From Datisca glomerata (Eukaryota > Streptophyta > Magnoliopsida > Cucurbitales > Datiscaceae), in the NCBI GenBank assembly GCA_003255025.1, contig QANY01009110.1, positions 930,001 to 994,000 on the forward strand: a stretch of 64,000 bases of DNA, read 5' to 3'. A model generated the notes under the pieces. It had not been told where the DNA came from. It saw only the letters and a program-made list of their open reading frames with translations, and searched no databases. A program made the translations under genes and the position numbers. Each line of letters begins with the position of its first letter. Within the stretch, counting starts at the first letter, position 1. Below are positions 10,625 to 20,695 of this stretch, piece after piece.

Positions 10625-12390
10625 ATGGAGAGACAGATTTTAATGTCACTGTCCTATTAGTCAGGAGGCAGGACGAGTTCAACCACTTCATGGACCGTTA
10701 TAAGGACTCTTTGCTCCTAGATGTCATTTGTGGTTTTAGGGATAAGGTACCTAGGTCTAGGATTAAAGCTCCCATCCCCCTGTAATCCCCTATATTAAAT
10801 CACCCTGGCCTCTATATATATAGCTTTTGGATTAAAGCTCCCATTCTCCCGCCTCTTTCTTTTTTTGGAACTTTCTATCTCGCCCCCTCCTAATATACTC
10901 CTAACAAATATAGAGTTCTTTTAGGGATATAGGATTTAAACATGAGGCATAACCTCAACATAGGTGTAGACCAAATTCATGTCGTGTGCATTGTTAAGAA
11001 GCGTGGAGCGTCTTACTACTTAGATCCCTATGCTAGCGAAAAACAGGGAGATCTAATCATCGATCTCTCAAGGGTGGATAAAGGCTGGGAAGATGAGACC
11101 CTCCTGATTGGCAAGAGCTGGGGTGGTGATGGCCACTGGATCGTCCCCAAGATCTGGGGGTCTTTCAGCAAGTAGTCGGAGGAAGAGGAAGAACAAAAAG
11201 AAGAAAGAGAACGGGAAGTAGAGCAAAAAGCAGTCAAAGATCATGATGCATTATTCTACTTTGCTCACCAGCAGTGGAGATGCCGAACCATCTCTGGAGT
11301 AACTTATGGGGGACTGTTGGTGGGGAGAGGAACATCCACCCAAGAACGGAGGATGCCAACACCCCAATAGCGTCCCGATGCTGCTTCGTTGCAACTCCCA
11401 CTTCTGTTCCTACTGCCGTTCCACCCCTTACTTCATCTAATCCTCCTACCCCTACAGCCGAAGACACTTCTGCACTGGAAAAGGTTTCTCCACCTCCTCC
11501 GATCTTCTCGAAGGCCAGCTCTTTCATCTACTGGTTCTTGGGGCATTCCCGAGGAGATTAACGTCTAGAGATGACGTCCCTATACGGCGCCTTTGCCCGT
11601 TCCCTCTTCTGTGAGCTTCTAGAAGGATCCCCGTTCTTCGTACACGATCGCGAAGGGGATCAGGTCTGACGTGGACATGACTACCCTCTGCCAGATGTCT
11701 GTTACCGATAATATGATCGGCCTTATTCATAGCTTGATGCAGGTAACGTTTTTCTTTTGTTGATTTCATCTCCTTGATTTTCCTTTATACTTTTCCATTT
11801 ATTAACACTTGGAGGTTTGTTTTACAGGGTAAGACTTATCACAACGGGCTCTACGAGGACACCCACTCTATTGAGCTCGAGATGGTGGGGTTCAGGATAA
11901 AGATATAAGAGACTAACAAGTCTTATAACGCCGTCCTTACCGAGCGGGATCACTTGGGGAAGGTGGAGGGTGAGCTTCGGGAGTCGTCGCCCGTCTCATC
12001 GAAGAGTTAGAAGTTGTTGCGGTCGAGCGCGCGAGTTTAGAGGAGTCTCTGTGGGAGCTGGAGGAGTCAGAGAAGATTGTCGAGATCAGCGAGGAGAACT
12101 TATATGTATTAGAAGGGAAGATGACCGAGGTAGAAGAGAACCCGTCATCTATATAAGCTGCTTTTGCCGGGGATGGCTAGTGGGAGACTGAAATTGAGGC
12201 TTAGTACCAGGCCATTGTTGATCGTGCTACGAGCATGGCCTATAGTGCAAGTTACCATGATGCAAAAACTGACAAGGCTCCCCGCATGCCTCTTGTTGAC
12301 CTTCATGATGATCCTGCTAGACCTGATCCCGCGGTCCCTTTCCCTGCTCCTGACCCTCCTACAGAGGCCACTGCTGAGGAGGAGTCTTAG
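10625..12390 (+). pseudogene. Antisense additional ORF of G1 (aORF-1), two exons
   Basis: This gene lies on the strand opposite to pol, between integrase and the 3' LTR. The N-terminal half includes YRVLLG and LNIGVDQIHVVCIVKKRG, shared with the aORF of G2 (YRVLLG, LNIGVDKIHHVYIVKRHG), and resembles the plant 'putative gypsy type transposon' (Transposase_28-like) proteins; that family name is inference. Exon 1 ends in TLCQMSV...SLMQ; exon 2 starts GKTYHNGLYED, continues into a Glu-rich coiled-coil region and ends with MAYSASYHDAK and PRMPLV before a TAG at 12388. At least four in-frame stops (one after 11175) and a frameshift near 11980 break it. Start is approximate. Function unknown; in the known additional ORFs of Tat elements it is likewise undefined. 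Confidence 0.75.
11743..11827 (+). other. Spliceosomal intron in aORF-1
   Basis: An 85-bp interval with GTAACG at the 5' splice site, a pyrimidine-rich 3' part and TTTACAG at the end. Removing it joins the codons of LMQ to GKTYHNG in phase 0, matching the protein order of the G2 copy, which has an 80-bp interval at the identical place. Confidence 0.75.
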
Positions 12391-12784
12391 TTTCCTTGCA
12401 TTTTTATTTTTCTATGTGCCCCAATTTCTTTTTTGTTTATATATTTATGAATTTTAATGAGAAGATCTTTCTTGTTTAGTTGTTTCCTCCATCACCTTTC
12501 CTTTTTGTAGTACTTCGTACAATCTCCTACCTTTTCTTTTGTCCTGTTCTCACACATTTCGGCAAAAATTTAGAGAAATGTTCTGGCAAGCGGTTGTTTC
12601 CAAATACTGAGTAGAAATTTTCTTATTTCTATAGTTGTCAAATTTATCTGCACCCTTCAATTTGTAGATTTGAAGAGTAGAGTTTGCCTTGGTTGATTTA
12701 TGACGTAATAGAGCAGGGGCGTTACCTCCTGTATCTACAACTTTTTTATCTTGCCGTTTCCAATTTTCTTATCCCTATTTTTTT
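12391..12784. other. G1 region between aORF-1 and tandem repeats
   Basis: No gene is seen. It serves as the 3' flank of aORF-1, with T-rich DNA and an AATTTTAATGAGAAG stretch shortly after the stop. It is presumably untranslated DNA of G1. Confidence 0.45.
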
Positions 12785-13068
12785 GGAAGCAGGACCTAGG
12801 GAATGCTCCTCCAAAGGACTTTATGTCCTTATTTCCTTTTGAGAGTAGGATTTACTAACTATCCTTCCCAAAGACTTTATGCTCTTATTTCCTTCTTAGA
12901 GTAGGATTTATGAACAGCCCCATCCAAGCACTTCATGACTTATTTCATTCTAAGAGTAGGACTTACGAACTACCCCTCTCAAAGACTTCATGGCCTTATT
13001 TCCTTCTAAGAGTAGGACTTATGAACTACCCATCTCAATGACTTTATGCCCTTATTTGTAGTATTTTA
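12785..13068 (-). repeat. ~56-bp tandem repeats of G1 (about 5 copies)
   Basis: The unit in plus reading contains 'gactttatgcccttatttcc' then 'gagtaggacttatgaacta'. It lies directly downstream of integrase in the orientation of pol. The reverse complement matches the ~61-bp repeats of G2 at 43507-43812, so the array was present in the common ancestor of both elements. Confidence 0.85.
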
Positions 13069-13263
13069 GCGTAAAGGAGAGAGTTGACACTGTGAATTTT
13101 TACATGGAAAATCCTTGGAAAACTGTTCATTATAATGAATGTTACAATTTTTAAACAAAGTACATCTTCAGGTGAGCCGGATTCCAAGGCTTTGGATGAT
13201 CCGTTCCTTCTTCCATTTTCAAATGGTAGTAGACGCTTCCCCCTATCCCGTTGATGATATATG
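13069..13263 (-). pseudogene. G1 integrase C-terminal part, severed by element C
   Basis: The minus strand at 13263 downward encodes IINGIGGSVYYHLKMEEG and PKPWNPAHLKMYF, the end of a gypsy integrase (the small C-terminal fold 'G-P-Y-x-I...H-L-K-x-(Y/F)'). It continues exactly the frame that stops at 22885 on the other side of element C. The same region is uninterrupted in G2 at 43270-43395. Integrase inserts element cDNA into chromosomes; this copy is dead. Confidence 0.88.
13259..13263. other. Target site duplication ATATG, left copy
   Basis: ATATG precedes the TGTTGG terminus of element C. The same five bases follow its other end at 22880-22884. A 5-bp duplication is normal for copia insertion. 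Confidence 0.92.
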
Positions 13264-15455
13264 TGTTGGCCGTCGAGGCGCGTGCGTGGCAGAAGCGTAT
13301 TGCGCATGGCCATTTAAAAAATTAAACTTTTAATAAAGATCAAATATTTTTAATAAAACAAAACTTGCACAACTACATGATAACCAAATAAAAACTTTTT
13401 ATAGAAAATATTTTTTCAATCAGCAGGATCCATTATATATTTATATATTAAATATACAACATAGAAGGTTATGAATCATATACCTTTTGTAGTCTATATC
13501 AAGCGTCATTGTAAAATCGATCGATCATCCGTCCCACGAAACCATTCCAATGATCTGTAAACTCTGAGATCCACACCAAGATCTTCCAAGTCAATCCTCA
13601 ACGCACTAGGATGTGTGTGGACATGTAGAATATTACAAGACACTTTTCATGTCTCTAGATATTTGCTTTTAATCGTAGAGAAAAATTACTCTGACACTAA
13701 CTGTGTTCTCAATTTGATTCTTGATTGATGAATTTATTCATCAACTAGAGTCATTAGAATAATATATGTATCTTTTCTACATAATGGCATATGAGATATT
13801 AAGGATAATTAAAAATTAATATTTAATTTCAAATTGTCCTATACAGCGGGACCCACTGTATAACGGTGCACAACCGTAGTGCCACACAGCACTGCTGTTG
13901 GCGTAAACCATCATAGTGCCTCACGACACAATGTATTATGCCATACTGTAGTGTCATGTGGTGTTGCAGTGTTACACGCCTACTGTTGTAGTGTCACGTG
14001 CCACTACAGCAGTCCACAGTGATCTATGATTTACAATCATTGATCGACATGTGGCAATTACTGTAAAATAAATATTTACTTTAATTAGATAAATATCTAG
14101 ATATTAGTTAATTCAAAAGTAACATGTCTAATTATCCTTATCAACTAAATTATCTGTTATTTCACAAATAACATACTTATTTGATTCAAATTATTATCTA
14201 GTAGTAATTTAATTATCTAATTTCATAAATTAGATATTTTGTCTCACTTATCGATAATTAAAAAAATAATCGATAATTATATATATATATATATATTTCC
14301 AAAAATTATATTTATATATATATATAATTCAATTAATTAATCATATATAATTATCTCATAATTATGCACTTGTCCCCGAATAATAACTCATTTACAAGTC
14401 AATCATTTTCTCATCTCCTGAAATATTCACACTCTAAGATGCTTAGTATAAAGGTGACTTGGAGACCATGGACCGATAATCCTAAGCTCTAATAAATCAG
14501 ATAATTAATTAAACTCTTTAATTAAATAATCTTATTTATTAATTCAATTTTTACTCTACTATAAATATGGAATTGAACACTTAGTGATTATCAAATGTAT
14601 TTACAGAGTATTCTCATAGAATCTACTGATATATATATATATCATTTCATGTAGTTCTGTCATCTAATTATTGGTTCATAAATTAGAGCCGGTCAAAATT
14701 ACCATTTTACCCCTCTAAATACATCTTGATCCTTAAGTATCATTACTCCACTAATGAATGGATAATTTATAATCTTATTATAAATTTGGGCTCAATAACC
14801 ATTCAGTTCCAGAATTAACACTTGAGGGAACCAGGGAACCAATATACGATCTTATTAGGAAAGTTTGGATTTTAAATCTTGCAAGATCATGTTCCCTGCC
14901 ATCCACATCACTAAATCTCCAAAACAAAAGTCACTAGCATGTTTTACAAACAAACCTTAATGAGTGAATCAAAAGATCCAATAAACATGCATAGGAGTTC
15001 ATAACTACTCTGGATTCAGACTGATCTACATATGATCATTCAATTTATGTGTATCAAATTTTTATGACAAACATCACATTGATAAATATATTAATTTACA
15101 TCGGTCCAGTCATATATAACCTCATTATATAAAATACATTCACTTAGGTGTCTATATACATCAATAATCCAGATCTACATCACACACATTCATAATGTTT
15201 AGTGAACTGTACTAGCAACCATTCATTAAATGTTCCCTACTTTAATATGTTGCTGACAATTTTATTCATTATCTATGATTTTAATCCTTTGGTACGAATA
15301 TAAAGTCATTGTCTCATTAATGAATATGAAATTTTTATATATTTATAAATATTATTCAACAATAATTTAAAAGAACAATTATAAGAAAAATGTAATCCTT
15401 ATTAAATTTCATATCAAAATGCTATACACATACTTTGAGGGCATAACCCCCAACA
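13264..15455 (-). repeat. 3' LTR of element C
   Basis: 2192 bp, TG...CA. The minus strand starts TGTTGGGGGTTATGCCCTC. The U3-like part carries several palindromic blocks, one with a G-box CACGTG at 13995-14000 flanked by arms ACTGTTGTAGTG/CACTACAGCAGT. The minus strand just outside (15456-15475) reads GGGCAAATGAGTGAT, a weak candidate polypurine tract. It is diverged from the 5' LTR by many substitutions and indels. No gene is seen in it. Confidence 0.93.
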
Positions 15456-15689
15456 ATCACTCATTTGCCCTGAAGAAAATGTGGCATTTCTCCCAAACCC
15501 ATGCTATGCGCTTGACCCTCAAATGTCTTTGTAAATGGCCAGATAGGTTCTGTTCCGACGCTAGCTTCATAATAGCCGCATCTCGTCGATGCACGATCTC
15601 TCTATTATTTGGAATCTGCTATCGCTCCATTGTTGTCATAGTACAGGATCAGTAACTTGTCCATATTTGAAAATACTTCTAAATTAGTA

Positions 15690-16850
15690 TAGAACTTTCT
15701 GATATGAAATTTAATACTTCACAAGACGTTATATATTCGGCTTCCATAGTGGAATCTGCAATGCTAGATTATTTAATACTTCTTCAGACTACATCACCTC
15801 CACCTATGGTGAATACTGATCTAGATGTCGACTTTCGACTATCTACGTCTGATTAAAAATCAGAATCAGTATATCATGTGGGGTTCAGGTCTCCACCTGA
15901 ATAAACAAGCATATAGTTTTTGGTTCTCCTAAGATACTCATGAATGTGCTTTACTGCAATCTAGTGTTCCAAACCTGAATTCGATTGATAACGACTGACG
16001 ATTTTCACTGCATAATAAATGTCTAGTCTCGTACACAACATGGCATACATGAGACTTTCAACTGTTGAAGCATAGAGAACATTTCTCATATCCTCTTCCT
16101 CTTGAGTTGTCTTAGAATTTTGCATGGAGAATCTCTCCAACACCTTATCAATATAAGATGCCTAAATTCTAAGAGCCTGTTCTTTCTATCCCTTAGGATT
16201 TAGATATCTAGAACATAGCTCGCGTCTACCTAATCTTTCATTTAGAATTTCTTAGCTAACCACTTCTTTACCTTTGATAAAGTTTTTACATCATTCACAA
16301 TGAGTAGAATATTATCAACATAAAGAACTGAGAAAATCGCTATCTTATCTTTGATGTATTGGTAAACACAGGCTTGGTCAATATTTTGTTCGAAGCCAAA
16401 AGTATTTATAATCTCATCAAAGGTAAGATTCCAAGATCTAGTTTCTTGTTTTAATCCATAAATAGATTTAAGCAATTTGCATACTTTTTTATCATGCCCC
16501 TATTATACGAACTCTTCTAGTTGAATAATATATATATGCTTCTTTCAATAGAGTCATTCAGAAAAAATTTTTTGACATTCAATTTTCATATCTCATAGTC
16601 AAAACTAGCGGCTATGGATAAAAGGATGCGAATGGATTTGAGCATGGCCACATGGGAGAATGTCTCTTCATAATCGACTATCTCCCTTTGTGTGTAGCCC
16701 TTGGCTACTAACTGTTTCTTGAAAGTCTCTACTTTCCTATATGTACATCTTTTATTCTTGAAGATCCATTTACATCCAACGGTCCTGACATCTTCATGTG
16801 GATCTACAACTTCCCAGATGGAATTGGAATACATAGATTCAATTTCCTAG
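15690..16850 (-). pseudogene. Copia reverse transcriptase and RNase H of element C
   Basis: Minus strand: MYSNSIWEVVDPHEDV and KGYTQREIVDYEETFSHVAM (RT start), then LKSIYGLKQETRSWN, then LYVDNILLI where functional elements have YVDD; a single transition turned Asp to Asn in the catalytic pair. Further down are YASTVESLMYAMLCTRLDI and an RNase H part resembling STFGYIFTIGGG and ending near 15700. Frameshifts separate these pieces (about 16550, 16230 and 15950). In a live element this enzyme copies the RNA into DNA. It lies between integrase and the 3' LTR, the copia order. Inactive. Confidence 0.9.
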
Positions 16851-16899
16851 TTCATGGCATCTTGCCATTTCTCCTTTTCAGGATCATCCATTGCTTATT

Positions 16900-18110
16900 C
16901 TTAAGATAATGGATCATCCTTATTAGTGTCTGACACTAGAACATGTGCTTCTAGTTTATAGCGAACTGGTTGTCTCACAACTGTCCCACCACGACATTGC
17001 ACCGGGGTTTCCTTTACATGAACTGTGATTTCTCTAGTTTGTCATTTATCAGTAGAAATTGAAGGTGATCTGATCTCATCAGTCGCTAATTCCTCAAAAA
17101 CTAATTTGCTTCGAGGTTTATAGTTTTCCATATAGTCGTGTCCAAGGAAGGTGACGTTTGTCGTTGCAAACACATTTTGATCCTTATGACTATAAAAGTA
17201 CCCACCTCTAGTCTCTCGAGCATAGCCAACGAATATGCATACTTCAGACATTGAGTCTAACTTTTTGGTCTTGGGTCTAAGAACGTGAGATGGACACCCT
17301 CATATACGGAAATGACACAAACTATGTTTAGAGTCTTTCATAAATCTAAAGGCATCTTGCTTACAGACTTAGAGGGCACTACGTTCAAACTATATGTAGC
17401 CGTGTATAATGTATATCCTCAAAATGTAAGTGACAATGATGAGTAGCTTAACATCGACCTAAGCATACCCAATAAAGTTCAGTTTCTCTTTTTGCAACAC
17501 CATTTTGCTGTGGTGTTCCAGGTGCTGTGAGTTGAGATAGGATTCCACAATCTAGCAAATAATCCTTGAATTCTAAATCCAAGTATTCACCACCTCGATC
17601 AGATCAAATTTTTTTTAATGATTTACCTAATTTCTTTTCAGCTTCAGTCTTGAAGTCTTTAAACTTTCCAAAAGTTTCAGACTTTCTATGTATTAGGTAT
17701 CTATAACCATATCTTGAGTAGTCGTAAATGAAAATGAAAAAAATACTCATACCCACCTCTAGTTTGTACATTGATCGATCCACAGACATCACTATGTACT
17801 AGCTCAAGTGGTTCATTGGCTCTTTGGTCATTTACTGTGAAAGGTCTCTTGATCGTTTTACCCTCTAGACATGATTCACAAACATGAAAAGTTCCAACTT
17901 TTAGTTCTCTCAAAACACCATGTTTTGTTAACATGTTTAACCAATCTAGATTAATATGTCCCAACCTAAGATGCCAAAAATATGTGTCATCATCATCATG
18001 AGAAATTCTTTGTTGTTTGTTACTTTTAGGTTTTTCTATTTTAAATAATTCAGAATTATTTAATGCACGCTCAGTCAGTTTAAGCATATACAATCTGTTT
18101 ATAACTTTAT
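16900..18110 (-). pseudogene. Copia integrase of element C
   Basis: Minus strand: FWHLRLGHINLDWLNML and CESCLEGKTIKRPF form the HHCC zinc-binding GAG-pre-integrase part; LELVHSDVCGSI carries the first catalytic Asp; SDRGGEYLDLEF the second; TAPGTPQQNGVAKREK the third region, where the usual Glu of NGV(S/A)ER reads Lys. FVGYARETRGGYFYS is the C-terminal block. A stop precedes SDRGGEY and further frame breaks follow. The Glu-to-Lys change alone should abolish the DDE active site. Order and spacing are normal for copia. Confidence 0.9.
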
Positions 18111-18149
18111 CATGACAAATATCGAATCTATTCTTAGAAATAATAAACT

Positions 18150-18742
18150 CTTTATATTAATAAAAAAAACTTCGAATATTTGTTCTTGTAAAAAAGAAAG
18201 AAAAAAAAAACAATTCTAAAAAAATCAAGAATATAATAAATATTGTTCAAAAATAAATATTTATATCTAAAAAGTAAACAGACTGTCCCTAGCGCTTTAG
18301 CTGACACGAGTACACCACGGTCAACTCTCAAAATGATCTCACCTTCAGCTAGCTCCCTTGACAAATCAAGCATACGTAAAGAAGAACGTACATGGTTAGC
18401 AGCCCAAACATCTCCTGTAGGGATTCCATAATCCCATAGGCAATCTCCATGCTTTCCTTCTTGGTTCTTAGAACATCATTCATGCTGACAAACATGTAGT
18501 ACTTCACCATGTTGTTTGATATGATCCAAGCATCATATTTGTCCCAACATTCTTAGGGGCATTAGCAGCTGGCTCCTCAGGACATTTCTCAGTAAAAACG
18601 AACTTATGGATCTCACAAATCAACATTATGTTCATATTTGATTTCCAACGTACGAAATTATCACCATTCAATTTTCAAGTGCGAGTAAAGCAATAACGGG
18701 GTTTCTCATGGTAGACATAATAATGATAACTTAAATTTAAAA
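18150..18742 (-). pseudogene. Gag N-terminus fused to protease remnant (element C)
   Basis: Minus strand from ATG at 18711: MSTMRNPVIALLALE, then NGDNFVRWKSNMNIMLI, EKCPEEPAANAPKNVG and IAYGIMESLQEMFG, a copia gag N-terminal half with one small frame error. At about 18405 the gag reading runs straight into AANHVRSSLRMLD, the region just after the protease active site, and then LRVDRGVLVSAKALGTVCLLF. The rest of gag, the zinc knuckle and the protease DSG motif are absent. An internal deletion of several hundred bases best explains this. Confidence 0.82.
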
Positions 18743-20680
18743 AATACAAGATTCAATATAATTTTATCTAGAATTCCAAAAATAAACGTGATGCATGAAG
18801 CAACATAATAAACACACAAATTTAACAACTACTAATCACGATAAAACAACTCAACGATTAATATGTTGCCTTAAGGTAAGTCAAATTAACCTTAGACTGT
18901 CTATGAGACATTCTCATCCTTATTAATTCAAACTTAAAATATCTCATATTTTCTCTTTTAATAATAATGTATCACTTGTTTGGTCAAGTCACAACTAGCC
19001 ACATGAAAGCTTAATTGTAACTTTCTGAGTGTAACCCATCATATCAGATTTCATGGCTCCATTTAGAATATGCTGCTTTGGGTTCGGTCAAACTAAACTA
19101 CATCACTCTCTCCTATCTTCTTAAGAAATCCAACATTGGTATTGGTACAGCTCGAAACCTTTCTTAGGGGGATGAAAACTAAGTCATCTTGAGGCTCTCA
19201 CTGCAACTCACGGTGTTGTACTAATGATAGAGACCATAAATTACATTGACATGTCAACCTTCTCTCACTCACTATTTTAGGATTATGTGTTTCTATTTTA
19301 ATTAATTAATTAATTCTAAATTAATCATTGGTTAAAATAATCAGTTATGTCAATCTCATTGGTCTAAGTTTATTTAACCTTCTAAAGCACCTAAGTCATA
19401 ATTATGTGAACTTAGATGAACTAATTAATTATATTCATCAAACTTTAATAAAACTCTTTTACTCAAGTTGGTTATCATAAATGTTACTATGTCCCTTAGT
19501 GTGGTGTGATTACCAAATTTTAACTAATTAAAACCTAAAAATTTACATGCAATAGATTTCATAAAATAATACATATAAACATATTAGGATAATCCTAATA
19601 AATCATGTGTCTACTAATGAGATGTATGATCAAATGAAACTGCGTGGAATTTTTATGTATGTTATGTGATCGACTAATGTATGGACATGTTATCAAACAT
19701 AATATTTAAACAATTATTTAACAATTCAATAAAATAATAATGGACCGAGTGACTATTGAGTATTTCTAAAAATACAATCCTTGAAATAAAGAAATAAAAT
19801 TGAAAAGCGGACTTCAAGACTATATATTTTCCAAATATTGCCTTCTCCTCCTTATGTTCATCTTCATAATCTTCAAGCTTTGAACAAGATCCTATTTAAT
19901 TAGGAAAAACTATTTTTCTTAGTTAAAATTAATTTCTATAATTATCCTTGTAAAATAGTTTACTTTGACTTAGTCAAATAAATATTTTATTTAATTTGAT
20001 CAAACTTGGGTCAAACCCAAACAACCTATTAATTTCTAATTTTCATAAAATTAAAAATTAATTATTAATTTTAAAATTACATTAATTTTAAAATTTAAAA
20101 GGATAATTGATAGACTTAGGATTATCATAAAACTTTGCAGTGATTGGGTTGGTTGGTATCAAGGATTCTGCGAAACTTCCTCTAATGTGACAACGGTTGC
20201 CACCAACGATAAGAGTCTCCTACTGCTGCCCATCACCATCGGCCAGCCACCGCCGACATCAATTTTCCGGTGATGTCGCCTAAACAATTCCGACAGCATT
20301 GTGAGTAATCATTAATTGGCGACGCCAGCGTCAAAAATCCAAATTTCGGTGATGGCACCAGTATTCTAAAAGAATTCATATTTCTTTTATTTCTCCTCCA
20401 TCATTCATCGCATGCGTTCTTCATCTTCTCGCGATCGAAATAATTACAATAAATATTCAAAATAAAATTAAAAAATTACTACTCCCAAAAACGGCTTACA
20501 CAAGTTCTAAGAAAAAATTAAAAGAATAAAGCCTAACCCAATAATCATCATATAATTAACGATCCATTATTTTTCATACATTCAAAAAACCTAACCATTT
20601 ACTCATTCATATATATCTCATGTTATATAAATAATGCAAGAAAACTCACACAACATTTAACATATTAAATATATGATGAC
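18743..20680 (-). other. Untranslated leader of element C
   Basis: About 1.9 kb of AT-rich sequence between the putative primer-binding site and gag. A GC-richer piece lies at about 20160-20420. No reading frame above background and no RNA gene were recognised. Confidence 0.65.
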
Positions 20681-20693
20681 CGGTCAACTACCA
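20681..20693 (-). other. Putative primer-binding site of element C, not Met-i
   Basis: The minus strand reads TGGTAGTTGACCG two bases inside the LTR end at 20696, the same spacing as in element E. TGG matches any tRNA CCA end, but after TGGTA it departs from the initiator-Met sequence TGGTATCAGAGCC. The tRNA cannot be named from this; decay of a Met site is possible. Confidence 0.45.
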
Positions 20694-20695
20694 CT

